Source: Lachnospiraceae bacterium UBA4380
GTDB taxonomy: Bacteria; Bacillota; Clostridia; Lachnospirales; Lachnospiraceae
Direction: 5' to 3'
Assembly: GCA_002390025.1 (NCBI GenBank)
Contig: DGRU01000076.1
Coordinates: 1,369 to 13,445 of the forward strand
Length of the DNA: 12,077 nt
Position numbers and translations under genes: made by a program
Notes under the pieces: model-generated
Databases searched by the model: none
The model's input: only the letters and a program-made list of their open reading frames with translations
Told to the model about the DNA's origin: nothing
Shown: piece by piece, positions 1 to 6,097 of the stretch
Numbering within the stretch: the first letter of the stretch is position 1
How the letters are laid out: every line of letters starts with the position of its first letter

Positions 1-375
1 AAACACGTACCGTAATGATCAAAGAAACCTCCATAGAATGATTATTTGCATATACATAAACAGCGCATTTTCTGAACTGATGACGGGGCCGGCGGCTATA
101 AATAGATCTTACCCGCGGAAAGCAAAGAAGCCTGCAGAAGGAGGGCGGGCAGGGCCGGAGGCGGAAGGGATAACAGTTATACAACTCAATAAAAACTTAA
201 TAAAGGACAAATATATTTAATTGCAGACAGCGAGGCAGGCCCTCGGCGACCATACCCGTACACCTGCCCCGTTTTTTTTAACTCTTTCCGGCCATACCAG
301 GCCCCTTGGAGATCTTCGCAGGATCCCCGGGCGTGGCATGTCCGAGAACGGGCAAAAGAAGGGAGACGCAAAAAA
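1..375. other. Leader region without a convincing gene
   Basis: This stretch upstream of the first credible gene is mixed in composition. AT-rich pieces (about 38-75 and 178-222) alternate with GC-rich ones. A frame open from the left edge ends at a TGA at 39-41, so an upstream gene could end there with an ATGA junction. The frame that starts at ATG 38 and runs to 220 encodes a low-complexity 60-residue peptide that resembles no family I know, and I do not annotate it. The clearest element is the terminator-like hairpin at 231-279. I found no good -35/-10 pair for the genes that follow. Confidence 0.5.
231..279 (+). terminator. Intrinsic terminator-like hairpin with T8 tail
   Basis: GGCAGG at 234-239 pairs with CCTGCC at 263-268. 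The stem extends outward by G232-C270 and C231-G271 around one A/C mismatch, and eight T residues follow at 272-279. The loop is long (about 23 nt), which weakens the call, although CGAGG/CCTCG (231-235/242-246) can form an alternative small stem. It would end transcripts from upstream of the window before the gene at 376. Confidence 0.45.
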
Positions 376-672
376 ATGAGAACCGCAACTATTTATTACG
401 CCTCGTACGACAATGCCGGCGACTCGATCGAGTGCCAGCTCGACGTCGAGGTCACAGATTACGCAGCGGCCGTCATCAGCGCGGCGTCCGGATTCAACAA
501 GGATGTCTGGCGCGATGAGTTTGAGCCGGATGAGTTACAGATCCTCCACGTCCTGGCCAACGCCTGCGCGGCGATCGAAGGGCTTGCAGGGCGCACGATC
601 TACCAGAAGGGCTACGGCTTCAAGAGCCGCTTCGCTTACGGACCCGCCTTCGGGCTCACCTTTACAAGGTAG
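376..672 (+). CDS. Hypothetical small phage protein (98 aa)
   Basis: The start at ATG 376 has GGGAG at 361-365 as ribosome-binding site, with about ten bases of spacing through an A-run. The product begins MRTATIYYASYDNAG and contains an acidic central part (VWRDEFEPDELQ) and an aromatic, glycine-rich C-terminus (YGFKSRFAYGPAFG). I recognise no domain, signal peptide or membrane segment. It is the first gene after the 231-279 terminator-like hairpin and points into the recombination and replication block, so an early-phage role is likely by position only. Coding is supported by good codon structure and the SD; function is unknown. Confidence 0.6.
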   Translation: MRTATIYYASYDNAGDSIECQLDVEVTDYAAAVISAASGFNKDVWRDEFEPDELQILHVLANACAAIEGLAGRTIYQKGYGFKSRFAYGPAFGLTFTR

Positions 673-733
673 GCCGTGATCACGGACCAGGGTGATGGGG
701 ACGAGTCCCCGGAAGAACTGGAGGAGGACGGCG

Positions 734-934
734 ATGCGTAAGGATCAGGAAGTTTTGGACCGCATCCCCGAGGAGCTGCGGCGCGCTGTCGACAGCTGCT
801 GGGTGGATCCCGTCAACGGTTCCGTATGGATCATCCTGCGGCCCGGATGGACGGCTTACAATGGCAGGTGCATGCATCTGGAATCACTGGAAGACATCCG
901 GGCACGCTCGAAACTGATCAGGGAGACAGGATGA
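734..934 (+). CDS. Hypothetical small phage protein (66 aa)
   Basis: I choose ATG 734 over in-frame upstream ATGs because GGAGGAGG at 720-727 lies six bases before it. The product has a charged helical start (MRKDQEVLDRIPEELRRAV), a central tryptophan-rich part (SCWVDPVNGSVWIILRPGW) and a charged C-terminal helix. No family is recognised. Its TGA at 932-934 overlaps the ATG of the DUF2786 gene (ATGA), which indicates translational coupling within one early operon. Confidence 0.6.
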   Translation: MRKDQEVLDRIPEELRRAVDSCWVDPVNGSVWIILRPGWTAYNGRCMHLESLEDIRARSKLIRETG

Positions 935-1467
935 TGGCGTCAGAGAAAAATATTCAGCTGCTCAGAAAGATCGCCGCCCTCGCGGAGCGCGGCGTTGGCG
1001 GCGAGAAGGATACGGCTCAGAAAAAGCTTGCCAAGCTGATGCAAAAATACGGAGTATCGGACGCGGATCTCGAGGGTGATGAGGTCGGCTATCATGAGTT
1101 CCGCTACAGCGGCGAGAATGAGCGCCAGATCCTTAGGCAGATATTCTATCAGATCAACCACGACCGTGAGGTCCGATACATTCGGTCCGGGCGCGGTTCG
1201 CGCAGCACACTGTTCTTTGTATGCACCGAGGCGGAGGCCGTCGAGGCGCGCGTCAAATTCGAATTCTACCGGGAACTTTGGAAAGATGAGGTCGGGTTCC
1301 TTCTGAAGTGCTTCATCCAGAAGCATGAGCTCTTCCGGAGGGATCCGGATGCGCCGATAGGCCGCTTGGATCCGGAGACCGAGTTCCGGATGTGCCAGAT
1401 GATCAACGGCATGCAGGACAGGACGTTTGCCCGCACGATCGGGTATTCCGGAGACCGAAAAATTTAA
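931..1467 (+). CDS. DUF2786 domain protein (178 aa)
   Basis: The N-terminal roughly 45 residues (KNIQLLRKIAALAERG, then EKDTAQKKLAKLMQKYG) show the pattern of DUF2786: a helical segment repeatedly encoded in phages and mobile elements beside recombination and replication genes. The rest (about 50-178) is consistent with the C-terminal domain that often follows DUF2786 in phage proteins (DUF7168-like), but this is only a resemblance. No catalytic motif is visible and the biochemical role is not known. ATG 931 overlaps the previous stop, and the SD is GGGAGA/CAGG just upstream. The gene ends at TAA 1465-1467, followed at once by an unusual G8 hairpin. Confidence 0.7.
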   Translation: MMASEKNIQLLRKIAALAERGVGGEKDTAQKKLAKLMQKYGVSDADLEGDEVGYHEFRYSGENERQILRQIFYQINHDREVRYIRSGRGSRSTLFFVCTEAEAVEARVKFEFYRELWKDEVGFLLKCFIQKHELFRRDPDAPIGRLDPETEFRMCQMINGMQDRTFARTIGYSGDRKI

Positions 1468-1471
1468 AAAT

Positions 1472-1510
1472 GGGGGGGGTGACGCCCTCCCCCTTCCCTT
1501 TACCGGGAAG
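1472..1510 (+). other. Two adjacent hairpins after the DUF2786 gene
   Basis: Eight G residues (1472-1479) can pair with CCTCCCCC (1486-1493), including one G-T wobble, around a six-base loop. CTTCCC (1493-1498) pairs perfectly with GGGAAG (1505-1510) around another six-base loop. The two stems share base 1493. No T-run follows, so a classical terminator is unlikely. They may act in mRNA processing or attenuation, or attach to the small reading frame that starts at 1517. Confidence 0.35.
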
Positions 1511-1516
1511 CTGACC

Positions 1517-1648
1517 ATGCAGGAAATGGGTTCCTTCACGCCGATCGGCGCGAAGACTGCCGTTCCATTTATAAATTTTCACATACGCAACAGGAAGGAA
1601 GACGCACAGGGCATCCGGCCCGGAAGGGAGGCGCACAGAATAAGATGA
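1517..1648 (+). CDS. Possible 43-aa small ORF upstream of rusA
   Basis: An ATG at 1517 has GGGAAG seven bases upstream (1505-1510, also the arm of a hairpin). It opens a 43-codon frame, beginning MQEMGSFTPIGAKTAV, whose TGA (1646-1648) overlaps the rusA ATG at 1645 as ATGA. That junction matches the coupling used elsewhere in the window and is the main reason to list it. The peptide is basic at its C-terminus and resembles no family I know. It may equally be an untranslated spacer. Confidence 0.25.
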   Translation: MQEMGSFTPIGAKTAVPFINFHIRNRKEDAQGIRPGREAHRIR

Positions 1649-2094
1649 TCGAGTTTTTTGTCCCTGGTCCACCTCAGGGCAAGGCCAGGGCGAGGACGTT
1701 CACCACGCGGACGGGACGCGTGAGGAGCTGCACTCCCGGGAAGACAGTCGCCTACGAAGGCGCGATCCGGAGCAGCTGCCGCACCGCTGCCGGCTGGCAG
1801 AAGGAACCGTACTACCCGAAAGGCACGCCGGTGATCATCCGGGTCGTGGCGCAGTACGGGCCGCCGAAGCGGCTGACGAAGGCCGAGGCGTTCCGGATCC
1901 AGAACGGGCTCCGCTTCCCGACCAGGAAGCCGGACATTGACAACGTCCTCAAGGCCGTCGCCGATGCACTCAACGGCGTGGCCTATCATGACGACTCCCA
2001 GGTCGTCATGATCGAAGCACAAAAACTGTTCTCCTCGGAGGAAGGCGTCCGGGTGACCGTGACGTCGGCCGCGGAGGAAAATATCACGAACTGA
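1645..2094 (+). CDS. rusA: RusA-like Holliday junction resolvase
   Basis: The 149-residue product matches the RusA endodeoxyribonuclease family, which cuts four-way DNA junctions during phage recombination and replication. It opens with the family pattern FFVPGPPQGKARAR. The acidic active-site block is at about residues 95-120 (KPDIDNVLKAVADALNG, then YHDDSQV), giving D97, D99, D107 and D116/D117 as likely metal-binding residues; in E. coli RusA the equivalents are three aspartates. Length is slightly above the usual 120-140 residues. GGGAG at 1626-1630 is a somewhat distant SD, so translation may depend on coupling to an upstream frame. It directly precedes the replication gene, a common phage arrangement. 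Confidence 0.9.
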   Translation: MIEFFVPGPPQGKARARTFTTRTGRVRSCTPGKTVAYEGAIRSSCRTAAGWQKEPYYPKGTPVIIRVVAQYGPPKRLTKAEAFRIQNGLRFPTRKPDIDNVLKAVADALNGVAYHDDSQVVMIEAQKLFSSEEGVRVTVTSAAEENITN

Positions 2095-2107
2095 CATTGG
2101 AGGATGT

Positions 2108-3055
2108 ATGGCTAGGCGAGGCGCACCGTTTAAGACCGGCCTCGACTACATCCCGCAAACCGTCGACCCAATGTCCGACATGCGGATCTATGATCTTACC
2201 GACCAGTACGGGCCTCTGGGATATATGGTCTATGACCTGACCCTCAAGTATATCCTGAGCCAGGGCTACTATGTTGAATGTGACCTGCCTGTATTCGTCC
2301 GGATGATCCAGAGCCGGATAGGGAACCGATGGGTAAAAAACCGCGCCGTCGTGGAACAAGTGATCCACTACATGGCAGATATAGGTCTCCTCAATGATGA
2401 CCTCTTGTCCGTGGGTGTGATCACCTCTGTAGACGCTCAACGACTTTACTATGAGACTGCTGTGAAGCGTTTGAGAAGACGGCCTAATACAGAGCGCTAC
2501 TGGCTGCTTGACCGGCCTTCCGACGAAAATGAAGAAAAGGAAGAGGCGTCAGGTTTATTAAATGCACCCTCTGAGCAAATTAATGCGGGAGAAAGTCGAA
2601 TTAATGCGGAATTAAATCGAATTAATGCGGAATTAAATCGCATAGAAAAGAAAGAAAATAAAAAAGAAAATAGTATATGTATAGGCGCCGCCCCGGACAG
2701 TGAAGTGGAGAAGGCGTTCGACGCCTACATACTCATGCGCAGGTCGCGCGGCCGTCTGTCCGATGTCCAGGTGCAGGAACTGTCAACGGTCCTTGCCGGG
2801 ATCACGGCGGACCCGGCGGAGCAGGTCCAGGTCATACGGCAGGCGACGGTCCACGGCTGGAACTCCTTCTATCCGCTCCGGAAGCCGGAGGCATCGAAGC
2901 AGCCGGCAAAGGCCGGCAGCGGCCGGAAGACGAGCAGCTTCTACAACTTTGAGCAGCGCAAATATGATTACGACCAGCTGGAGGCGGCATTGCTCAACAT
3001 GCCGATCGAGGCCGGAGATGCGGCGGATCCGGAGCTTAAGGAGGGCGCAGGATGA
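2108..3055 (+). CDS. Phage replication organiser, DUF4373 (Lin1244/Lin1753-like) type
   Basis: Residues about 10-105 (TGLDYIPQTVDPMSDMRI, then DLTDQYGPLGYMVYDLTLKY) match the DUF4373 N-terminal domain of phage replication initiators, a winged-helix-like DNA-binding module. Residues about 150-195 are a low-complexity linker with heptad-like INAELNR repeats encoded by iteron-like DNA. Residues about 197-255 (EKAFDAYILMRR to GWNSFYPLRK) resemble the C-terminal part of replisome organisers that contact the helicase or its loader. The 315-residue product probably opens the phage origin and recruits host DnaB. The SD is GGAGG at 2099-2103 with short spacing. No helicase or loader gene follows; the next gene is the integrase, overlapping by ATGA. 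Confidence 0.8.
   Translation: MARRGAPFKTGLDYIPQTVDPMSDMRIYDLTDQYGPLGYMVYDLTLKYILSQGYYVECDLPVFVRMIQSRIGNRWVKNRAVVEQVIHYMADIGLLNDDLLSVGVITSVDAQRLYYETAVKRLRRRPNTERYWLLDRPSDENEEKEEASGLLNAPSEQINAGESRINAELNRINAELNRIEKKENKKENSICIGAAPDSEVEKAFDAYILMRRSRGRLSDVQVQELSTVLAGITADPAEQVQVIRQATVHGWNSFYPLRKPEASKQPAKAGSGRKTSSFYNFEQRKYDYDQLEAALLNMPIEAGDAADPELKEGAG
2554..2690. other. Candidate phage replication origin (iterons plus A-rich stretch)
   Basis: Two perfect 21-bp tandem units (2596-2616 and 2617-2637) share the core AATTAATGCGGAATTAA. A degenerate third unit lies at 2575-2595 and a trace of a fourth upstream (2554-2574). Each unit holds an inverted repeat, TTAAT-GCGGA-ATTAA. A strongly A-rich stretch follows (2641-2685). 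Iterons followed by an AT-rich zone inside the initiator gene, encoding the interdomain linker, is the architecture of the lambda O gene origin. The assignment here is by analogy. Confidence 0.6.
2575..2640 (+). repeat. Tandem 21-bp repeats (three units)
   Basis: Units begin at 2575 (degenerate), 2596 and 2617. The last two are identical over 21 bases and a partial fourth start (TCG) follows. Because 21 is a multiple of three, the protein gains seven-residue repeats (QINAGES, RINAELN, RINAELN). They are markedly more AT-rich than the surrounding gene. Confidence 0.9.
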
Positions 3056-3915
3056 CAAAGGAAGCTGAGGCGTTCCGCTCCTACCTTATCGCTGAGGAGC
3101 GGAGCCCTTCGACGATCCGGAGCTACTGCTATGCGGTCGACCTCTTCTTCCGGACGTACGGAGACCTTTCAAAGGAGAACCTTGTGGACTTCAAACGGCA
3201 TCAGGTGGACAGCCTGTCGCCGAAGACGGCGGCCAACAGGGTGACGGCCATGAACTGCTACTGCAATTTCGCCGGGCGGTACGAGGCACGCGTGAAGACG
3301 GTCCGGATCCAGCAGGCACCGACGGTCGAGAACGTGATCACCGCCGACCAGCTGGATCGGCTGACGGCCGGCCTGCTCGGTGATGGGAACGTCCGCGGCT
3401 ACTGGATGGTGGTCTACCTGGCAAGGACCGGTGCCCGTATCAGCGAGTTCGTCCGGATGGACAAGCAGTGCCTCGAGACCGGTATCTGCGAGATGTGGAC
3501 GAAGGGCAAGATCAGGCGGATCCGTGTTCCGGACTTCCTGATCCGGGAGAGCCGGCAGTATTTCGCCGACAATGTCAGCGGGGATCTGATGTTCCCGAAC
3601 CGCTGGGGGAAACAAATGACGACCAGGGGCGCGGCCCAGAACATAGCGCGGTGGGCCCTTAAGTACGGGATCCCGCGCGAGGTCGCCCACCCGCACAGCT
3701 TCCGGCATTTCTTCGCGATAGAGTTCCTCCGGAGGAACAAGGACATCGCATTGCTCAGGGACCTGCTCGGGCATGAGTCGATCGACACGACGGGCATCTA
3801 TCTCAGGATGTCGGAAGAACAGCAGCGCGATGAGTACAACCGGACAATGGAGCAGGTGGAGTCTTCGGGACGGCCGGAGATCCGCCTGCTGGCAGCGGCC
3901 GGCACATCCACATGA
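3052..3915 (+). CDS. int: Tyrosine site-specific integrase/recombinase
   Basis: This 287-residue protein has both tyrosine-recombinase domains: an N-terminal SAM-like core-binding domain (residues about 1-85, EAFRSYLIAEERSPSTIRSY) and a C-terminal catalytic domain. All active-site residues can be seen: R129 (TGARISE), K151 (TKGK), H215 and R218 (HPHSFRH), H241 (LLGHE) and the nucleophile Y250 (TGIYLRM). The spacing is normal and the enzyme looks intact. It should cut and rejoin DNA at attP/attB. Its size and lack of an obvious arm-binding N-terminal domain are XerC/D-like, so a dimer-resolving role is an alternative. AAGGAGGG at 3038-3045 is the SD, and the ATG overlaps the replication gene stop. 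A terminator-like hairpin follows at 3962-3984. Confidence 0.93.
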   Translation: MTKEAEAFRSYLIAEERSPSTIRSYCYAVDLFFRTYGDLSKENLVDFKRHQVDSLSPKTAANRVTAMNCYCNFAGRYEARVKTVRIQQAPTVENVITADQLDRLTAGLLGDGNVRGYWMVVYLARTGARISEFVRMDKQCLETGICEMWTKGKIRRIRVPDFLIRESRQYFADNVSGDLMFPNRWGKQMTTRGAAQNIARWALKYGIPREVAHPHSFRHFFAIEFLRRNKDIALLRDLLGHESIDTTGIYLRMSEEQQRDEYNRTMEQVESSGRPEIRLLAAAGTST

Positions 3916-3927
3916 CCACGTCATTTT

Positions 3928-3949
3928 GTGGGGAAAAGTGTGGGGAAAA
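3928..3949 (+). repeat. Direct repeats GTGGGGAAAA, 12 bp apart
   Basis: GTGGGGAAAA occurs at 3928-3937 and again at 3940-3949, close to one helical turn apart and 13 bases after the integrase stop. The position and spacing are typical of integrase or excisionase binding sites. The function is inferred. Confidence 0.55.
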
Positions 3950-3961
3950 ACATTAGACATG

Positions 3962-3984
3962 ATTCGGCAGAAATGCCGAATTTT
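3962..3984 (+). terminator. Hairpin with GAAA loop and short T-tail after int
   Basis: ATTCGGCA (3962-3969) and TGCCGAAT (3974-3981) form a perfect 8-bp stem closed by a GAAA tetraloop, followed by TTT. The sequence can end transcription of the rusA-rep-int operon. The stem is only moderately GC-rich and the T-run short, so termination may be partial. Confidence 0.5.
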
Positions 3985-3998
3985 CAACAAAAAACAAA

Positions 3999-4024
3999 GT
4001 TCTGACAATTCCTCTTATCAGAAC
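3999..4024. repeat. Inverted repeat, possible operator
   Basis: GTTCTGA (3999-4005) and TCAGAAC (4018-4024) are perfect complements. With one mismatch the arms extend to ten bases around a six-base spacer. Without a T-run this reads better as a protein-binding dyad (repressor or excisionase) than as a terminator. Confidence 0.4.
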
Positions 4025-4034
4025 ATGAGGCCAT

Positions 4035-4072
4035 CCCGTTTGTGCATGTTTCACAAAACACGCACGAACGGG
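4035..4072 (+). promoter_or_regulatory. Long hairpin touching the SD of the next gene
   Basis: CCCGTT (4035-4040) pairs with AACGGG (4067-4072). The stem continues through T4041-G4066 (wobble) and GTGC/GCAC, skips one A/C mismatch, and ends with TGTTT/AAACA around a CACA loop. This gives about 16 pairs in 38 bases. The SD AAAGGAG begins at 4074, one base after the stem, so folding of the leader could affect ribosome access to the gene at 4086. Confidence 0.55.
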
Positions 4073-4085
4073 CAAAGGAGAGAAC

Positions 4086-4616
4086 ATGGGAAACAAATCA
4101 TTTGTAGAGCTCCTCGAGAACGCCTTCGACGCAGGACGGAGGCATGACCGGAACGAGCTCAGGGAACTGAAGGAAAAGGCAAAGGCAGCGGGTGCAGGCA
4201 TCATGATCAAGACGACAACACCTCCGTCATCGGATGTGTACAGCTTCCGGGAACTGTCACGAATCCTCGACAGCCTCTCGGTCGTCGACCACATGATCGA
4301 CAGCCAGGCTCAGCGGTGGGCCGTCGAGCAGCAGGCCGCAGCGATCCTCGGACAGCTGAGCGATGCCGCAAGAGACCTCGCCGTTGGCAAAACAATGTTC
4401 TATGCCTTTTACGACGACGAGGAGCCTGCCGGCAGCAGGTGGAAGGCGGACAGCATGTATATCACGGACGTCTCCTATCAGGGACGGTTCAAGGCCGGCA
4501 AGGGCAATGTGTGGATCTCGATGCGCGACCTTGACGCCGACCGGGTCTTCTGGCGGGGGGATATCTGCGAAGAGTATTGCCGCGCCAAAAACGAAAAGGA
4601 TGTCGGGCGTTCTTAA
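4086..4616 (+). CDS. Hypothetical phage accessory protein (176 aa)
   Basis: The start at ATG 4086 has SD AAAGGAG at 4074-4080. The N-terminal third is a charged helix (FDAGRRHDRNELRELKEKAKAA) that may form a coiled coil. A helical middle (SFRELSRILDSLSVVDHMID, then AVEQQAAAILGQLSDAARDL) follows. The C-terminal third is richer in aromatic residues and beta-like (MYITDVSYQGRFKAGKGNVW, VFWRGDICEEY). I recognise no family and see no membrane segment or metal motif. As first gene after the structured 3916-4085 region it probably heads the accessory operon. Function unknown. Confidence 0.65.
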   Translation: MGNKSFVELLENAFDAGRRHDRNELRELKEKAKAAGAGIMIKTTTPPSSDVYSFRELSRILDSLSVVDHMIDSQAQRWAVEQQAAAILGQLSDAARDLAVGKTMFYAFYDDEEPAGSRWKADSMYITDVSYQGRFKAGKGNVWISMRDLDADRVFWRGDICEEYCRAKNEKDVGRS

Positions 4617-4640
4617 TTTTCAAAGGAGGAAGACGTAAAA

Positions 4641-5021
4641 ATGTCAATCAAAGAAGTTCAGTACGAAGAATGCAGCCTGGAAAAGCGAACAGGCAAGGAT
4701 GAATTCATGAAGCAGCCGAACAGGATCGGCGTGGCGTTCGGTATCCAGAAGGATGCGGGAGGCGCTCATCAGTTCGGCGTGGATATGATCAGCATGAATG
4801 TTTTAGATCTCTCGGGTTTGGACAAGGCTGTCGCCGCGGAATTGGTGAGGGCCGCAGTGTCGGTAATGCTCGCGAATCTTATTACTGATATAGCGAGCGA
4901 CCGTGCGACTCGGGCGAGGATGGTGCTCGAAATCATGCAAGAGACCATCAGAAGGCTTGGCGAAAAGGACGCGGCACAGATGATCGATCCCCGGGAGATC
5001 CACGGAGGTGTAACATCATGA
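4641..5021 (+). CDS. Hypothetical phage protein (126 aa)
   Basis: A strong SD, AAAGGAGGA (4622-4630), lies ten bases before ATG 4641. An internal methionine at residue 23 has no equally good SD. The product is mostly polar at its start, followed by an amphipathic helical region rich in alanine, valine and leucine (DLSGLDKAVAAELVRAAVSVML) and a charged C-terminus. No family is recognised. The helical segment is too broken by charges to be a clear membrane span. Its stop overlaps the next start (ATGA at 5018-5021), so the two proteins are co-translated and may work together. Confidence 0.65.
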   Translation: MSIKEVQYEECSLEKRTGKDEFMKQPNRIGVAFGIQKDAGGAHQFGVDMISMNVLDLSGLDKAVAAELVRAAVSVMLANLITDIASDRATRARMVLEIMQETIRRLGEKDAAQMIDPREIHGGVTS

Positions 5022-5350
5022 TCGCCATCAACGACAGGATAAGAGAAATCTTCGGAAAAGATAATGTCATCATGGCCGGGTGGAACGAAAAGTTCGAGGA
5101 TGGGAAAAAGGTCTATGACTGCAGCACGGATATAGAGATCACAGAAGGCGACCGCCTCGGGATCGAGCTGGCCGCGGCTCACCTTCTGGCCGTGCTGGTC
5201 ACCAACATGGAGCCGGAGAGCCTGGACACGCAGGTCACGATCCTGGCGCAAATCAACACTCTGGCGGCACAGAAGGCAGCCGGCTTCTGCAAGGACAAGG
5301 TGACATATAGAAAACCGAATAAAGACATAAGGACAGCCATCAGGGAGTGA
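5018..5350 (+). CDS. Hypothetical phage protein (110 aa)
   Basis: The start ATG 5018 overlaps the preceding TGA, with GGAGGTG at about 5004-5010 as SD. The product starts with a polar segment (INDRIREIFGKDNVIMAGWN) followed by an acidic part and an alanine/leucine-rich helix (GIELAAAHLLAVLVTNMEPE), ending in a basic tail. The general layout resembles that of the gene before it: polar start, then a long hydrophobic helix. I cannot show that the two are homologous. No enzymatic motif is visible; function unknown. Confidence 0.65.
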   Translation: MIAINDRIREIFGKDNVIMAGWNEKFEDGKKVYDCSTDIEITEGDRLGIELAAAHLLAVLVTNMEPESLDTQVTILAQINTLAAQKAAGFCKDKVTYRKPNKDIRTAIRE

Positions 5351-5356
5351 GAACGA

Positions 5357-5683
5357 ATGAGCGGAGGACATTTTGAATATCTTGACGGCAGGCTCAAGGA
5401 TCAAATCTTTGGGCACGAGGACAAGCCGAAAAACGTCTTTGAGGACAAGGAAATCTCCGAGCTGGTTTTCGATGTGCTTGACCTGATCCATGATTTTGAC
5501 TGGTATTATTCGGGTGATACGGGAAAAGAAACGTATCTGGAAGCCAAGGCGAAGTTCAAAAAGAAGTGGCTCAGCAGCAGAGGTGTCCGTATCAAGCGCA
5601 CAATCGACACGGCGATTGATGAGGTAAGAGCGGAGCTGTACGAGACATACGGGATAGAAAAGGACGGTGAGAACCCATTATGA
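5357..5683 (+). CDS. Conserved phage small protein, MSGGHF type (108 aa)
   Basis: The N-terminus MSGGHFEYLDGRLKDQI and the later part DLIHDFDWYYSGDTGKETY match a small protein type that recurs in many Gram-positive phages and prophages, usually among early genes. To my knowledge no activity is assigned to it. The C-terminal half is a charged helix (YLEAKAKFKKKWLSS, RTIDTAIDEVRAELYETYG). The SD is weak (GGGAG at 5342-5346, inside the end of the preceding gene), so translation is probably coupled. The stop overlaps the next ATG at 5680. Confidence 0.75.
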   Translation: MSGGHFEYLDGRLKDQIFGHEDKPKNVFEDKEISELVFDVLDLIHDFDWYYSGDTGKETYLEAKAKFKKKWLSSRGVRIKRTIDTAIDEVRAELYETYGIEKDGENPL

Positions 5684-6096
5684 GCAAACTTGATCACATT
5701 GCCGAAGGCCGCGCGCAGGGTCTCGCCTTCGCACTGAAGATCTGCAAGGAAGCGCAGAAAGATGGATCGGATCCGGTCGCGGCCCTTGAGAAAGAAATGA
5801 CGTATCGATATAAGACCAAGATTGTCGTTCTGGCCACGCGCAAGGAACTTGAGCAGGCATCGGAACAGATCAAGGCCGTCACGATCAAGACTGTGCTGGC
5901 GGCATGCATGATTGTCCTGTGGGAGCAGTTTGGCTTTGGCGGCATGCGGCTCAAAAGATTATCCGAGGCCTTCACGACATACATCCGCGCACTCTGCGAA
6001 GGGAGCGTCACCTGGTATGACATCACCGAGACGCTCAAGGCGAAGACCGGAATCGAGATAGATCTGTCAGACGAGAACATTGCCGGGAAGGGATAA
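5680..6096 (+). CDS. Hypothetical phage protein with FGFGxxRL-like motif (138 aa)
   Basis: ATG 5680 overlaps the preceding TGA (ATGA). The first half is a charged helix (EGRAQGLAFALKICKEAQKD, ALEKEMTYRYKTKIVVLATR). Residues about 83-107 (LWEQFGFGGMRLKRLSEAFTTYI) resemble a motif, FGFG followed by RL and a helix, that I associate with small uncharacterised phage proteins encoded near replication genes. The function of such proteins is unknown to me. No membrane or catalytic signature. Co-transcribed with its neighbours. Confidence 0.65.
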   Translation: MSKLDHIAEGRAQGLAFALKICKEAQKDGSDPVAALEKEMTYRYKTKIVVLATRKELEQASEQIKAVTIKTVLAACMIVLWEQFGFGGMRLKRLSEAFTTYIRALCEGSVTWYDITETLKAKTGIEIDLSDENIAGKG

Positions 6097-6097
6097 C

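Larger units (their letters stand above)
3916..4085. promoter_or_regulatory. Structured intergenic region; candidate attP/control region
   Basis: Between the integrase and the accessory genes lie, in order: two direct GTGGGGAAAA repeats, a GAAA-loop hairpin with T-tail, a 10-bp inverted repeat and a long hairpin that touches the next SD. Phage attP sites normally adjoin int and carry repeated arm-binding sites, so this is the best attP candidate in the window. I saw no strong promoter here. The core attachment sequence cannot be read from the window alone. Confidence 0.45.

Noticed and set aside
38..220. 60-codon + strand frame in the leader, open also from the left edge
   Set aside because: Low-complexity composition, no SD and no family likeness. 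The possible ATGA junction at its start is the only support.
3169..4008. 279-codon minus-strand frame over int
   Set aside because: It is antisense to an integrase with a full active site. The sequence shows no domain.
4001..4030. CTGACA considered as a -35 of a promoter for the accessory operon
   Set aside because: No -10-like hexamer at a suitable distance; the bases belong to an inverted repeat.
4769..5491. 240-codon minus-strand frame
   Set aside because: It covers three + strand genes with SD sites and ATGA coupling, and shows no motif of its own.
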